The notes beneath the pieces are model-generated. The model made no database searches, had not been told where the DNA came from, and was given only the letters and a program-made list of their open reading frames with translations. A program made the translations under genes and the position numbers. A DNA stretch of 17,440 nt from Actinomycetota bacterium (lineage in GTDB: Bacteria > Actinomycetota > Nitriliruptoria > Nitriliruptorales > JAHWKO01): NCBI GenBank assembly GCA_019347855.1, contig JAHWKO010000048.1, forward strand, positions 1 through 17,440, written 5' to 3'. How positions within the stretch are numbered: the first letter of the stretch is position 1; each line of letters begins with the position of its first letter. Below, piece after piece: positions 1-6,388 of the stretch.

Positions 1-23
1 ATCTGAACGGGCCCACGAAGGTA

Positions 24-716
24 TCAGACCCCGTAGAACGGCCCGAACTCCTGGGGTAAGTCGACCGGGAGGGGAACGGAGTTCAATAGACCGTGGACGA
101 GCCCCATGATGGCGCGGTGTGTCTCACTGCAGCAGTACGAGATCCGGGGGCAACCGTACTGGTGCTTCGTGGTTCGGATGCCGCCGTCTGGCTCAGCTCG
201 GTACGGCTTGCCGAACTGGTCCAGGGGGATCCGTGTCACCTCTGACCAGTACGCGTTGGCAGCAGCGAGGTCCAGTCCCGCATGGAGGTACAGGTACACA
301 CGCAACCGTGACTCATCGACGGTGAAGAATCGTCGGAGCCACTCGCAGAAGAACGCGATGAAACGCGGGTCGCTGTTCGCGAAGTCGACCCTCCCGTCGG
401 TCTTGCCTCCTTCGCCCGCGTACAGCGCCACGCCGGCGATGAGCAGGTCGCGTTCCGACATCCCACCGATGCGCTCGTCACCTTCGTCCAAGAGTCGTTG
501 GATCTGATCGAGCTTCCGTCGGCGGAGCTTGTCCGGACCGCTCGTGAACCGCGCAGTGCGTTTCCGGGGCTTGGGAGTGAACTGGACGTCGCGGACCCAG
601 ACGCTGACGGAGCTCCTGCTCACGTCCAGTTCGTCGGCGATCTCCTGCAGCGTCCACGCCTGTGCCCGCAGCTCGCGTGCCCGCTGCCGTTCCTGCAGCT
701 TCCCTCGGTACCCCAT
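24..716 (-). CDS. HTH protein with LAGLIDADG-like C-terminal domain, function unknown
   Basis: A 230-residue protein. Residues 22-43 (TLQEIADEL...SVSVWV) form a resolvase/sigma-r4-like helix-turn-helix, followed by a basic linker at 48-72 (KPRKRT, RRRK). From about residue 91 the segment LLIAGVALYAGEGGK, then DFANSDPRFIAFFCEWL, looks like a LAGLIDADG homing-endonuclease fold: a hydrophobic helix ending in an acidic residue, then a beta strand and helix. Similar HTH plus LAGLIDADG-like proteins occur as single genes in actinobacteria and may be regulators rather than nucleases; this is from memory of the family, not a search. I chose the ATG at 716 because the HTH begins shortly after it and an AGGA lies about 8 bases upstream. 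A GTG at 782 would add 22 low-complexity residues. There are two adjacent cysteines (195-196). It is divergent from the ACT gene and its partners are outside the window. Confidence 0.72.
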   Translation of the reverse strand: MGYRGKLQERQRARELRAQAWTLQEIADELDVSRSSVSVWVRDVQFTPKPRKRTARFTSGPDKLRRRKLDQIQRLLDEGDERIGGMSERDLLIAGVALYAGEGGKTDGRVDFANSDPRFIAFFCEWLRRFFTVDESRLRVYLYLHAGLDLAAANAYWSEVTRIPLDQFGKPYRAEPDGGIRTTKHQYGCPRISYCCSETHRAIMGLVHGLLNSVPLPVDLPQEFGPFYGV

Positions 717-811
717 GCCACGTCCTGACCCGCCCCTCCCTGTTCCCCGCCACGTCACTAGTATCGGTGCTAGGTGTGACACGACCGGCCCCGGCCAGGA
801 ACGGATACCCC
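717..811. promoter_or_regulatory. Divergent intergenic region with imperfect inverted repeat
   Basis: This 95-base gap separates the divergent HTH gene and the ACT/selenoprotein operon, so it should hold promoters for both. Two CTAG tetramers (758-761 and 770-773) are flanked outward by GTCA (754-757) and TGAC (777-780), giving an imperfect dyad of about 27 bases. TAGTAT at 759-764 matches a TAnnnT -10 box for the rightward operon, but I see no convincing -35. The dyad could be an operator for the HTH protein, which is inference only. Confidence 0.3.
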
Positions 812-1186
812 ATGGACTTCAAGGACTTCGTCCTCATCCCCGACGACCAGCCCGGCGTGCTCGCCCGGCTTGGCAAGGCGTGCGGTGACCACGACATCAA
901 CATCCAGGGGCTGAGTGCCTTCACCGGACAGGGCAAGGGCATCGTGCACATCCTCGTCGAGGACGCCGAGGAGGCGCGCGAGGCGCTCGCTGAGGCCGGC
1001 TTCGACGTCCGTGCCGCCCGCAACGTGGTGGTGCTCCCCATCGAGGACCGCCCCGGCGCCCTCGGCGAGATGTGCGAGAAGCTCGCCGACGGCGGTGTGA
1101 ACATCGAGCAGGCCTACCTCGCGACAGACAACCGTGCCGTGTTCGCGACCGACGATCACGAGAAGGCGCTGGAGATCCTGTCGTGA
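812..1186 (+). CDS. Tandem ACT-domain protein
   Basis: A 124-residue protein made almost entirely of two ACT repeats: residues about 5-63 (DFVLIPDDQPGVLARLG...NIQGLSAF) and about 66-124 (VVVLPIEDRPGALGEM...GVNIEQAYLAT). Each starts with the beta strand and D-x-P-G-x-L turn that normally binds a small ligand such as an amino acid. There is no catalytic domain, so it is likely a free-standing ligand sensor or allosteric subunit; the ligand cannot be read from sequence. The ATG at 812 is preceded by AGGA at 797-800, and the upstream in-frame extension is not ACT-like. Its TGA overlaps the GTG start of the peroxiredoxin-like gene (shared GTGA), so the two are almost certainly co-transcribed and translationally coupled. 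Confidence 0.88.
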   Translation: MDFKDFVLIPDDQPGVLARLGKACGDHDINIQGLSAFTGQGKGIVHILVEDAEEAREALAEAGFDVRAARNVVVLPIEDRPGALGEMCEKLADGGVNIEQAYLATDNRAVFATDDHEKALEILS

Positions 1187-1746
1187 CCATCGGGGTCGGC
1201 GAGCCCGTTCCCCTGGTCACGTTGCGTGACTCGTCGGGTGAGGAGGTGACGCTCCAGCGGTACCTCGATCGCCCCACGATCGTGCAGTGCATGCGCTACT
1301 TCGGGTGAGTGCCCTGCAAACGGTTCCTCTCGCAGTTGGCGAAGGCACGTGACGAGATCGAGGCGCTGGGCGCTGGCGTCGTCGCGGTCGGTCGTACCTC
1401 CCGCGAGCAGGCCGAGCGGCTCGAGTCCCGATGGGTGCCCTACCCGTGTCTCGTCGACCCTCGCGGCAACCTCTACAAAGCGCTCGGCATCCGTCGGTAC
1501 CAGCCCAAGGAGCTCCTGGAGCCCGCGAAACTCTGGACGCTGATCCGCGAGTACGCGCGCGGCTTCGCGCATGGGGTGATGCAGGGCAAGCCCTCCGGGA
1601 CCAACCAGCTGCCGGGGGTCGCGATCATCGATGCGGACTCACGGCTGCGTTACCTCTACGACGGGTCCGCGATCGGGGACTACCCGCCGGTCGAGGAGGT
1701 CCTCGACGAGCTCCGCCGCATCGTCCGCGAGGACAACCCGGGCTGA
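1183..1746 (+). CDS. Peroxiredoxin-like selenoprotein (UxxC, PRXL2/AhpC-TSA_2 type) read through an in-frame TGA
   Basis: One frame runs from the GTG at 1183 to the TGA at 1744-1746 (187 codons), interrupted only by TGA at 1306-1308 (codon 42). The first part (GEPVPLVTLRDSSGEEVTL...RPTIVQCMRYFG) is the beta-strand start of a thioredoxin-fold peroxiredoxin. The part after TGA (VPCKRFLSQLAKARDEIEAL...VVAVG...LVDPRGNLYKALG, later GVAIIDADSRLRYLY and GDYPPVEEVLDEL) is the rest of the same fold. In Cys homologues the junction reads F-G-C-x-x-C, so TGA sits on the first redox cysteine, giving FG-U-V-P-C. A SECIS-like hairpin follows at 1320-1350. Likely role: thiol- or selenol-dependent reduction of peroxides or disulfides in the cytoplasm. 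The start overlaps the ACT gene by 4 bases. Alternatives are a nonsense mutation or sequencing error in a Cys codon, which differs from TGA by one base. Automatic annotation would probably start at the GTG at 1309 and lose the active site. Confidence 0.82.
1320..1350 (+). promoter_or_regulatory. Candidate bacterial SECIS hairpin
   Basis: The hairpin lies within the coding frame just after the TGA at 1306-1308. TCGC (1330-1333) pairs with GCGA (1339-1342) around the five-base loop AGTTG (1334-1338). After a bulged C1329 the stem continues with CCT (1326-1328) on AGG (1343-1345), then a T1325/C1346 mismatch. It extends with G1323-C1348 and T1324-A1347, a bulged G1322, and C1321-G1349 and A1320-T1350. 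That makes 11 pairs. The loop starts 25 bases after the TGA, and G is its second base followed by T. Both fit the known bacterial SECIS rule: loop 16-37 bases downstream with a G in the first two loop positions. The pairing is direct observation; recognition by SelB is inference. Confidence 0.6.
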
Positions 1747-1753
1747 CCCGCAT

Positions 1754-1797
1754 CGAGTGTCCGCTGAGTCCAACCAGCTGGACCCTCCGGACACTCG
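1754..1797. terminator. Bidirectional terminator hairpin between convergent genes
   Basis: CGAGTGTCCG (1754-1763) and CGGACACTCG (1788-1797) are perfect 10-base inverted repeats. Inside them GTCCA (1768-1772) can pair with TGGAC (1779-1783). The structure lies 8 bases after the selenoprotein stop and 4 bases before the stop of the opposing flavoenzyme gene, so it can serve both. There is no T-run, which is common for high-GC terminators. Confidence 0.72.
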
Positions 1798-1800
1798 ACG

Positions 1801-2970
1801 TCAGATGCGGACCAGGACGTCGGGGGAGAGGTCGTCGAGGCTCGCGAAGCCGGACATCGACATCGTGAGGTCGAGGTCGGCGAGCAGCCAGCGCAGGACG
1901 TGCCGCACGCCGTCGTCACCGGCGAGCCCGAGCCCCCACACGTAGGGGCGACCGATCATCACGGCGTCCGCCCCGAGCGCCAGCGCCTTCACCATGTCCG
2001 CCCCGGACCGGATGCCGGAGTCGAAGGTGATGGTGGTCTCGTCGCCGACCTCCTCGACGATCCCCGGAAGGGCGTCCAGCGCCCCGATCGCCCCGTCGAC
2101 CTGGCGGCCCCCGTGGTTCGAGACCGCGATCCCGGACACCCCGACGTCCACCGCACGTCGCGCGTCATCCGGGTGCAGGACCCCCTTGACGAGGATCGGC
2201 AGGTCGGTCTGTTCGCACAGCCACTCGAGGTCCTCCCAGGTCTGGGAGAGGTCCGAGTACACCTGGAGCCAGCGCAGCACCGTGGCCTGCTCATCGTCCT
2301 CGAGGTCGGGCTTGCCCTCGAGGAACACCGGGTCGGAGGTGTAGTTGGCGATGCCCTCGGCGTGGAGGAACGGCAGGTAGGCCTGTGACAGGTCCCGTGG
2401 GCGCCACGCGATCGTCCGCGTGTCGAGGGTGACCATGAGCGCCCCGTACCCCGCTTCCTCCGCCCGGGAGATCAGGCTCTTCGTGAGGTCGCGCTCGGCC
2501 GGCCAGTAGAGCTGGAACCAGCGCGGGCCGTCGCCCATCTCGGAGGCGACCTCCTCCATCGAGTACGAGGAGACGGTCGACAGGACCATCGGCACGCCCA
2601 GGCCAGCGGCGGCGCGCCCCACGGCGACCTCGGCCTCGCCGTGCACGATCGACTGCACGCCGATCGGGGCGAGCAGCACCGGCGAGTCGTAGGTGCGGCC
2701 GAACAGCTCGGTGCGCAGGTCGCGGGTCCCGACGTCGCGGAGCATCCGTGGGACGATCCGCCAGCGACGGAAGGACTCGCGGTTGGCGCGCATCGAGTCC
2801 TCGGTCGCCGCGCCCCCGCGGACGTACCCGAACGCCCCGCTGTCCAGCTCCTCCCAGGCGCGTTCGACCAGCGCCTCGTAGGACACGGGCAGGTCGGGGA
2901 CGACGCCCTCGATCCCCGCCAGGTAGATCTCGTGCTGGAAGTTGCCGAACTGCGGCAGCTCGTCGTTCAC
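1801..2970 (-). CDS. FMN-dependent alpha-hydroxy-acid oxidising enzyme, lactate 2-monooxygenase type
   Basis: A 389-residue, single-domain TIM-barrel flavoprotein, full length for the family. The N-terminus (FGNFQHEIYLAGIEGVVPDLP) closely resembles mycobacterial lactate 2-monooxygenase rather than the shorter glycolate oxidases. Active-site elements are all present: GYVRGG with Tyr49, APIG (101-104), QLYW (153-156), TLDT (181-184), Lys262 in VKG, SNHGGRQ with catalytic His286 and Arg289, the FMN-phosphate motif DSGIRSGAD (317-325) and GRPY (340-343). The loop at about 205-240 is long, as in lactate monooxygenases. By analogy it would oxidise L-lactate or a similar 2-hydroxy acid with FMN; monooxygenase versus dehydrogenase outcome is not decided by sequence. 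GTG start with GGGGAG about 7 bases upstream. Last gene of a three-gene leftward operon, 43 bases after the aldehyde dehydrogenase. Confidence 0.9.
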   Translation of the reverse strand: MNDELPQFGNFQHEIYLAGIEGVVPDLPVSYEALVERAWEELDSGAFGYVRGGAATEDSMRANRESFRRWRIVPRMLRDVGTRDLRTELFGRTYDSPVLLAPIGVQSIVHGEAEVAVGRAAAGLGVPMVLSTVSSYSMEEVASEMGDGPRWFQLYWPAERDLTKSLISRAEEAGYGALMVTLDTRTIAWRPRDLSQAYLPFLHAEGIANYTSDPVFLEGKPDLEDDEQATVLRWLQVYSDLSQTWEDLEWLCEQTDLPILVKGVLHPDDARRAVDVGVSGIAVSNHGGRQVDGAIGALDALPGIVEEVGDETTITFDSGIRSGADMVKALALGADAVMIGRPYVWGLGLAGDDGVRHVLRWLLADLDLTMSMSGFASLDDLSPDVLVRI

Positions 2971-3013
2971 CGTTGCTCCCCTCGTCGCCCCATCCGTGTG
3001 TCGGACCCGAGCA

Positions 3014-4777
3014 CTACGGCCGCATCGCCGACCACGCGATGCTCGGCAGCTTGCCGATCGAGGGATCGGCGTCGAACCGCGTCAGCTTCTGCACGACCTC
3101 GTGGGAGCGCCCGTGGGTCACGAACCACGGCAGCTTCGTCGGGGTCCGGAACGGTCCGCGCAGCACCGATTTCTCGGGGTCGGGGAGCATCAGGAAGTTG
3201 TGCACGTGCCCGATCCCCGACTGGATGTCGTAGATGTCGTGCCCGGGGAACGCGCCCCACGTGGTGGTCCCCATCGAGTACGCGAGGCCCGGCCAGTGGT
3301 TGACACCGATCGTGCCGTACCGCAGGTCAGCGACCGCGCGCTCGACCGCCTCGGCGATCTGCGGATCCTTCATCGACCGCGGGTGCACGATGATCGTCGC
3401 GGCGAGCGTCCCCCACAGCCGCTCGTTGCAGAACCGCACGGCCCGTTCGATGAACGCCGGGACCGACCGCGGCGCGTCGAGCGCGGTCTCTGCCATGATC
3501 GGCGCGAAGGCCTCGGTGTTGAACGCGATGTCGTCCTCGTGGTCGGGGTCGATCGCGGGGATCAACGTCCGGGGCAGGCAGCCCTCGGCGTGCGCCCCGA
3601 ACCGTTCCGCTTCGGGATGCTCCTCGACGAAACGTTCCCACCGGTCCTCCGCGCCGGGGTAGTACGCGTAGCGGTCGGGGGCCAGGGCCAGGTACTTGCG
3701 GACGGCGTCCATCAGGTCCCGCCGCCTCGCCCAGTTGCGGTGCGTGATGACCACCCGGTTCGCGATGCAGTTGAAGCCGACGTTGTTGATCAGCCCGGTC
3801 ACGATGTTCTCGCCGTGGAAGTCGAGGTCCTTGTCCGACCACGGACCGGGGACGACGATGACGGGCGTGACGTTGCCGAGCTCCGCGGTGATCGGCTTGT
3901 CCAGTCTGGGCTCCTCGCGGTTCTCCTTGCGCCGTTGGCCCTCCTCGCCCGGTCCGAACACGATCGCTTCGAACGTCTTGTCCGAGCCGGTCATGTGGAG
4001 CACGTCGATGCCGTCGTGGTCCGTGAGGTACATGCCCTCATCGGCGCCGCCGTAGACGATCCGCAGGAAGTCCCGATCGATCAGCGCTCGCAGCGCCTTC
4101 TCGAACACGGGTCCCACGTGCTCGTTGACGGGGTTCATCTTGAGCACGACGACCTGGTGCTCCAGGAACAGCTTCGAGATCGCGTCCATCGCCGGGATCG
4201 CCGACACGTTCCCGGCACCCAGGACCAGGGATACGTCGCCCCCACGCTGCGCCGGGTCGCCGCGGTACGCGGCGGCGTGCTCCTCCTCGAGGTCCGCGAG
4301 GCTCACGTGGGGCTGGAGCCACACCTCCGCGCTGAACCCGGGGAAGATCGCGGATTCGAGGAAGTCACGCGGGAACACCTCGACCACGACCTGGCCGTCG
4401 GGGCGCGTCGTCGGGGTGGAGGGCAGCGCGGGGCGTCCCGTCCGCTCGATCTGCTCGAGCGACTCCTTGAGCAGTCGCAGGCCACGGAGCAGGATCCACG
4501 GGCCGTTGGTCCATCCCTCACCGGTGCTGGGCGAGCCCTCCGGGATGCGCTTGACCGCGTTGTCGCGCTCGACCCACTCCTCGACGTGCGGGAGGGTGTC
4601 CTCGACCAGCTGGTCGAGGATCCGGACGCGGGTGGGGATGTCGAGCACCGCCCAGGCATCCTTCTGCGCCGCGACCGCCGCGATCGCCTTGTCGATGTCC
4701 TCCTTGGAGGTGGCGGGGATCTGGTGCGGCGCCTCGGGGATCTCGATCGTGCCGTGCTCGGTGTGGGTTGCGCTCAC
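3014..4777 (-). CDS. Aldehyde dehydrogenase superfamily enzyme, large divergent form (587 aa)
   Basis: About 100 residues longer than a typical NAD(P)-dependent aldehyde dehydrogenase, but with the family core in order. These are GAGN (187-190) in the place of the PWN strand, VLKMNP with Lys213, HMTGSDKT (261-268) for the FTGS motif, TAELGN with general-base Glu299, GFNC with nucleophile Cys337, and EAFAPI with Glu422. The extra length lies mainly in an insert around 155-180, a charged insert around 275-293 (GEEGQRRKENREEPR) and a C-terminal extension after about 530. It presumably oxidises an aldehyde (or reduces an acyl group) in the cytoplasm; substrate unknown. The GTG at 4777 has AGGAG 8 bases upstream. 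The open frame continues much further upstream but there overlaps the exporter gene in another frame and is not ALDH-like. It lies 38 bases after the exporter gene and 43 bases before the flavoenzyme. Confidence 0.88.
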   Translation of the reverse strand: MSATHTEHGTIEIPEAPHQIPATSKEDIDKAIAAVAAQKDAWAVLDIPTRVRILDQLVEDTLPHVEEWVERDNAVKRIPEGSPSTGEGWTNGPWILLRGLRLLKESLEQIERTGRPALPSTPTTRPDGQVVVEVFPRDFLESAIFPGFSAEVWLQPHVSLADLEEEHAAAYRGDPAQRGGDVSLVLGAGNVSAIPAMDAISKLFLEHQVVVLKMNPVNEHVGPVFEKALRALIDRDFLRIVYGGADEGMYLTDHDGIDVLHMTGSDKTFEAIVFGPGEEGQRRKENREEPRLDKPITAELGNVTPVIVVPGPWSDKDLDFHGENIVTGLINNVGFNCIANRVVITHRNWARRRDLMDAVRKYLALAPDRYAYYPGAEDRWERFVEEHPEAERFGAHAEGCLPRTLIPAIDPDHEDDIAFNTEAFAPIMAETALDAPRSVPAFIERAVRFCNERLWGTLAATIIVHPRSMKDPQIAEAVERAVADLRYGTIGVNHWPGLAYSMGTTTWGAFPGHDIYDIQSGIGHVHNFLMLPDPEKSVLRGPFRTPTKLPWFVTHGRSHEVVQKLTRFDADPSIGKLPSIAWSAMRP

Positions 4778-4815
4778 GCTGTCGCTCCTGTGGCCGGGCC
4801 TGCCTCGCGCCCACT

Positions 4816-5754
4816 CTAGGTTGCGGGCTGGCGCCGCGAGCGTCCGCGCCCCGTCGTCGCGTACGCGACGCCGACCAGGATCAACGGCGCCCCCACCCAG
4901 AACAGGGCCGTGGGCAGCTCGTCGAGCACGACCCACGCCAGAAGCGTGGCGCCGAGCGGTTCGGCGAGCACCACGATCGACACGACGGTGGCGGTGACGG
5001 TCGACAGCAGCCCGTTGAACACCGTGTGACCGAGGAGCTGCGGCCCGACGATCAGCCCGGCCAGCGCCAGCCACGTCCCCGCGTCGTAGCCCCCCAGGTC
5101 CGCGCCCACGAGCAGGCAGACCGGCAGGAGCACCGCCGCCCCGACGCCGTAGACACCCGCGGCGTACACGGTCAGCGGGAGCCGTCGCCGGGCGGCACGG
5201 CCAGCCAGGAGGTAGCCCGTCACCGCCACCGCGCCCCCGAACGCCATCGCGTCCCCGAGCAGCGCCCGGGGGCCGAGCGAGACGTCGGCGAGGTCGGCCG
5301 CGCCGATCACGATGGCACCGACGATCGTCACCGCCATCCCCACCCAGGTGCGGCGCCGTGGGGATTCGCGCAGGAACCACGCGGATCCGATCCCCACGAA
5401 GATCGGCGACATCGTGACGAGCGTCACCGACGAGGCGACGGTCGTGAGCTCGAGTGACCCGATCCAGAGGGCGAAGTGCAGCGCCAGGAACAACCCGGCC
5501 CCGACGATCTGTCGCCGTTGGGACCGGTCCAGCGCCGGGGCGCCACGCCTGGCACGCAGGGCGAACGGCGCCAGCGCGGCCGCACCTCCGAAGCACCGCC
5601 AGAACGACACGGCCAGCGGGTGGGCGTCCGCGAGTCGGATCAGCACGGCGGCCGACGACACCGCGACGACCCCGAGCGCGAGCCCTCCGTACACCACGGG
5701 GCGTGCGAGCTGGCCGACGTTCGTCGAGGGGGAAGCGCTGCGCCGGACGGTCAT
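4816..5754 (-). CDS. EamA/DMT-superfamily transporter
   Basis: A 312-residue integral membrane protein with about ten hydrophobic helices in two EamA repeats (roughly 20-150 and 165-300). Each repeat ends in a typical signature: first repeat TTVASSVTLVTMSPIFVGIG...ESPRRRTWVGMAVTIVGAIVI, second TVTATVVSIVVLAEPLGATLLAWVVLDE. The conserved Glu-Pro turn (AEPLGA) is present. These proteins usually export amino acids, metabolites or nucleotide derivatives across the cytoplasmic membrane; the substrate is unknown here. It is the first gene of the leftward operon, so its cargo may be linked to the hydroxy-acid and aldehyde enzymes downstream (inference). No clear Shine-Dalgarno sequence precedes the ATG. 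A TAGCCT -10-like box ends about 9 bases upstream, so a leaderless or very short leader is possible. Confidence 0.85.
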   Translation of the reverse strand: MTVRRSASPSTNVGQLARPVVYGGLALGVVAVSSAAVLIRLADAHPLAVSFWRCFGGAAALAPFALRARRGAPALDRSQRRQIVGAGLFLALHFALWIGSLELTTVASSVTLVTMSPIFVGIGSAWFLRESPRRRTWVGMAVTIVGAIVIGAADLADVSLGPRALLGDAMAFGGAVAVTGYLLAGRAARRRLPLTVYAAGVYGVGAAVLLPVCLLVGADLGGYDAGTWLALAGLIVGPQLLGHTVFNGLLSTVTATVVSIVVLAEPLGATLLAWVVLDELPTALFWVGAPLILVGVAYATTGRGRSRRQPAT

Positions 5755-5792
5755 CGGCGGCAGGCTACTGACAGACCCGGGAAGGGGAGCAC
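5755..5792. promoter_or_regulatory. Short divergent promoter region
   Basis: Only 38 bases separate the leftward exporter operon from the rightward phosphatase, so promoters must overlap each other or the coding starts. On the minus strand TAGCCT (about 5764-5769) matches TAnnnT close to the exporter ATG. On the plus strand AAGGGGAG is the phosphatase ribosome-binding site. No -35 element was identified for either direction. Confidence 0.3.
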
Positions 5793-6317
5793 ATGGTCAA
5801 GCAGATCGAACTGCGCCGACACACCGACAACGACGGAGACGTCCTCACGGACGAGGGTGTCGCAGCCGCGCTGCAGATCGGCGACGACCTGGCTGGCGAC
5901 TACGAGGTCGTCGTCTCCACCGGCGCCCAGCGGGCGACCCAGACCGCCGCGTGCTTCATCGCGGCGCTCGGCCTGCCGGTCGACCGCGGCGTGATCGTCG
6001 ACACCGATCTGCGGTCGGACAACGAGGACCGCTGGCGCGAGATCTACTCCGAGACGGGCAGCGGCGAGCTGTCCGCGTTCGAGGAGGCGGACCCGGACTT
6101 CGTCCAGACCGAGGCGAAGCAGCTGTCCGGGGCGCTGCGACGCCTGTTCGACTCGCTCGACGAGGACGGTAGGGCCCTGGCTGTCGGGCACAGTCCGACC
6201 AGTGAGGCCGCCGTGTACGGTCTGAGCGGCCAACAGGTCGCACCCCTCGGCAAGGGCGAGGGCGTCCTGATCACACAACGTGACGGGGACTACGAGCTCG
6301 AGCGCCTCGAGGCCTGA
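5793..6317 (+). CDS. Histidine phosphatase family protein (SixA/phosphoglycerate mutase-like)
   Basis: A 174-residue protein of the branch-1 histidine phosphatase fold. The phospho-acceptor motif is LRRHTD with His10 (T replaces the usual G of RHG). The second motif STGAQRATQTA supplies Arg47, and AVGHSPT supplies the second active-site His133. Length and plan match SixA-like phosphohistidine phosphatases, so protein phosphohistidine or a small phosphoester is the likely substrate; this is family inference. AAGGGGAG is 5 bases before the ATG. It is followed by a strong hairpin (6328-6367) and then by a Ser/Thr kinase on the same strand. The gap of 71 bases with the hairpin suggests separate transcription. 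Confidence 0.83.
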   Translation: MVKQIELRRHTDNDGDVLTDEGVAAALQIGDDLAGDYEVVVSTGAQRATQTAACFIAALGLPVDRGVIVDTDLRSDNEDRWREIYSETGSGELSAFEEADPDFVQTEAKQLSGALRRLFDSLDEDGRALAVGHSPTSEAAVYGLSGQQVAPLGKGEGVLITQRDGDYELERLEA

Positions 6318-6327
6318 CCCGCGGCTA

Positions 6328-6367
6328 CGGGTGCAGCGACGACGCGAGGCGCTCGTAGCTGCACCCG
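6328..6367 (+). terminator. Strong hairpin between phosphatase and kinase genes
   Basis: CGGGTGCAGC (6328-6337) and GCTGCACCCG (6358-6367) are perfect 10-base inverted repeats. The stem continues after one mismatch with ACGA (6339-6342) on TCGT (6353-6356) and GCG (6344-6346) on CGC (6350-6352), closing on the three-base loop AGG. Seventeen pairs make it the longest hairpin I found here. It starts 11 bases after the phosphatase stop and ends 21 bases before the kinase ATG. It can be a terminator or a leader structure for the kinase; there is no T-run. Confidence 0.65.
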
Positions 6368-6388
6368 CACGGGTGGAGAGGGAGGTGC

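Noticed and set aside
1306..1308. TGA as recoded tryptophan or genome-wide code change
   Set aside because: TGA serves as the normal stop for several other genes here, including the ACT, M20 and YbaK-like genes, so a general reassignment is excluded.
1309..1746. Independent gene starting at GTG 1309
   Set aside because: It begins directly after the TGA with no ribosome-binding site and would lack the first strand and first redox residue of the fold, which are encoded in frame just upstream.
2942..4819. Long plus-strand frame of 625 codons
   Set aside because: It is antisense to the aldehyde dehydrogenase and flavoenzyme genes. Its product is Arg/Asp/Val-rich with no recognisable domain, typical of high-GC shadow frames.
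4778..5596. N-terminal extension of the aldehyde dehydrogenase to 860 residues
   Set aside because: The extra part is Arg/Gly-rich, overlaps the EamA gene in another frame, and a well-placed AGGAG/GTG start exists at 4777.
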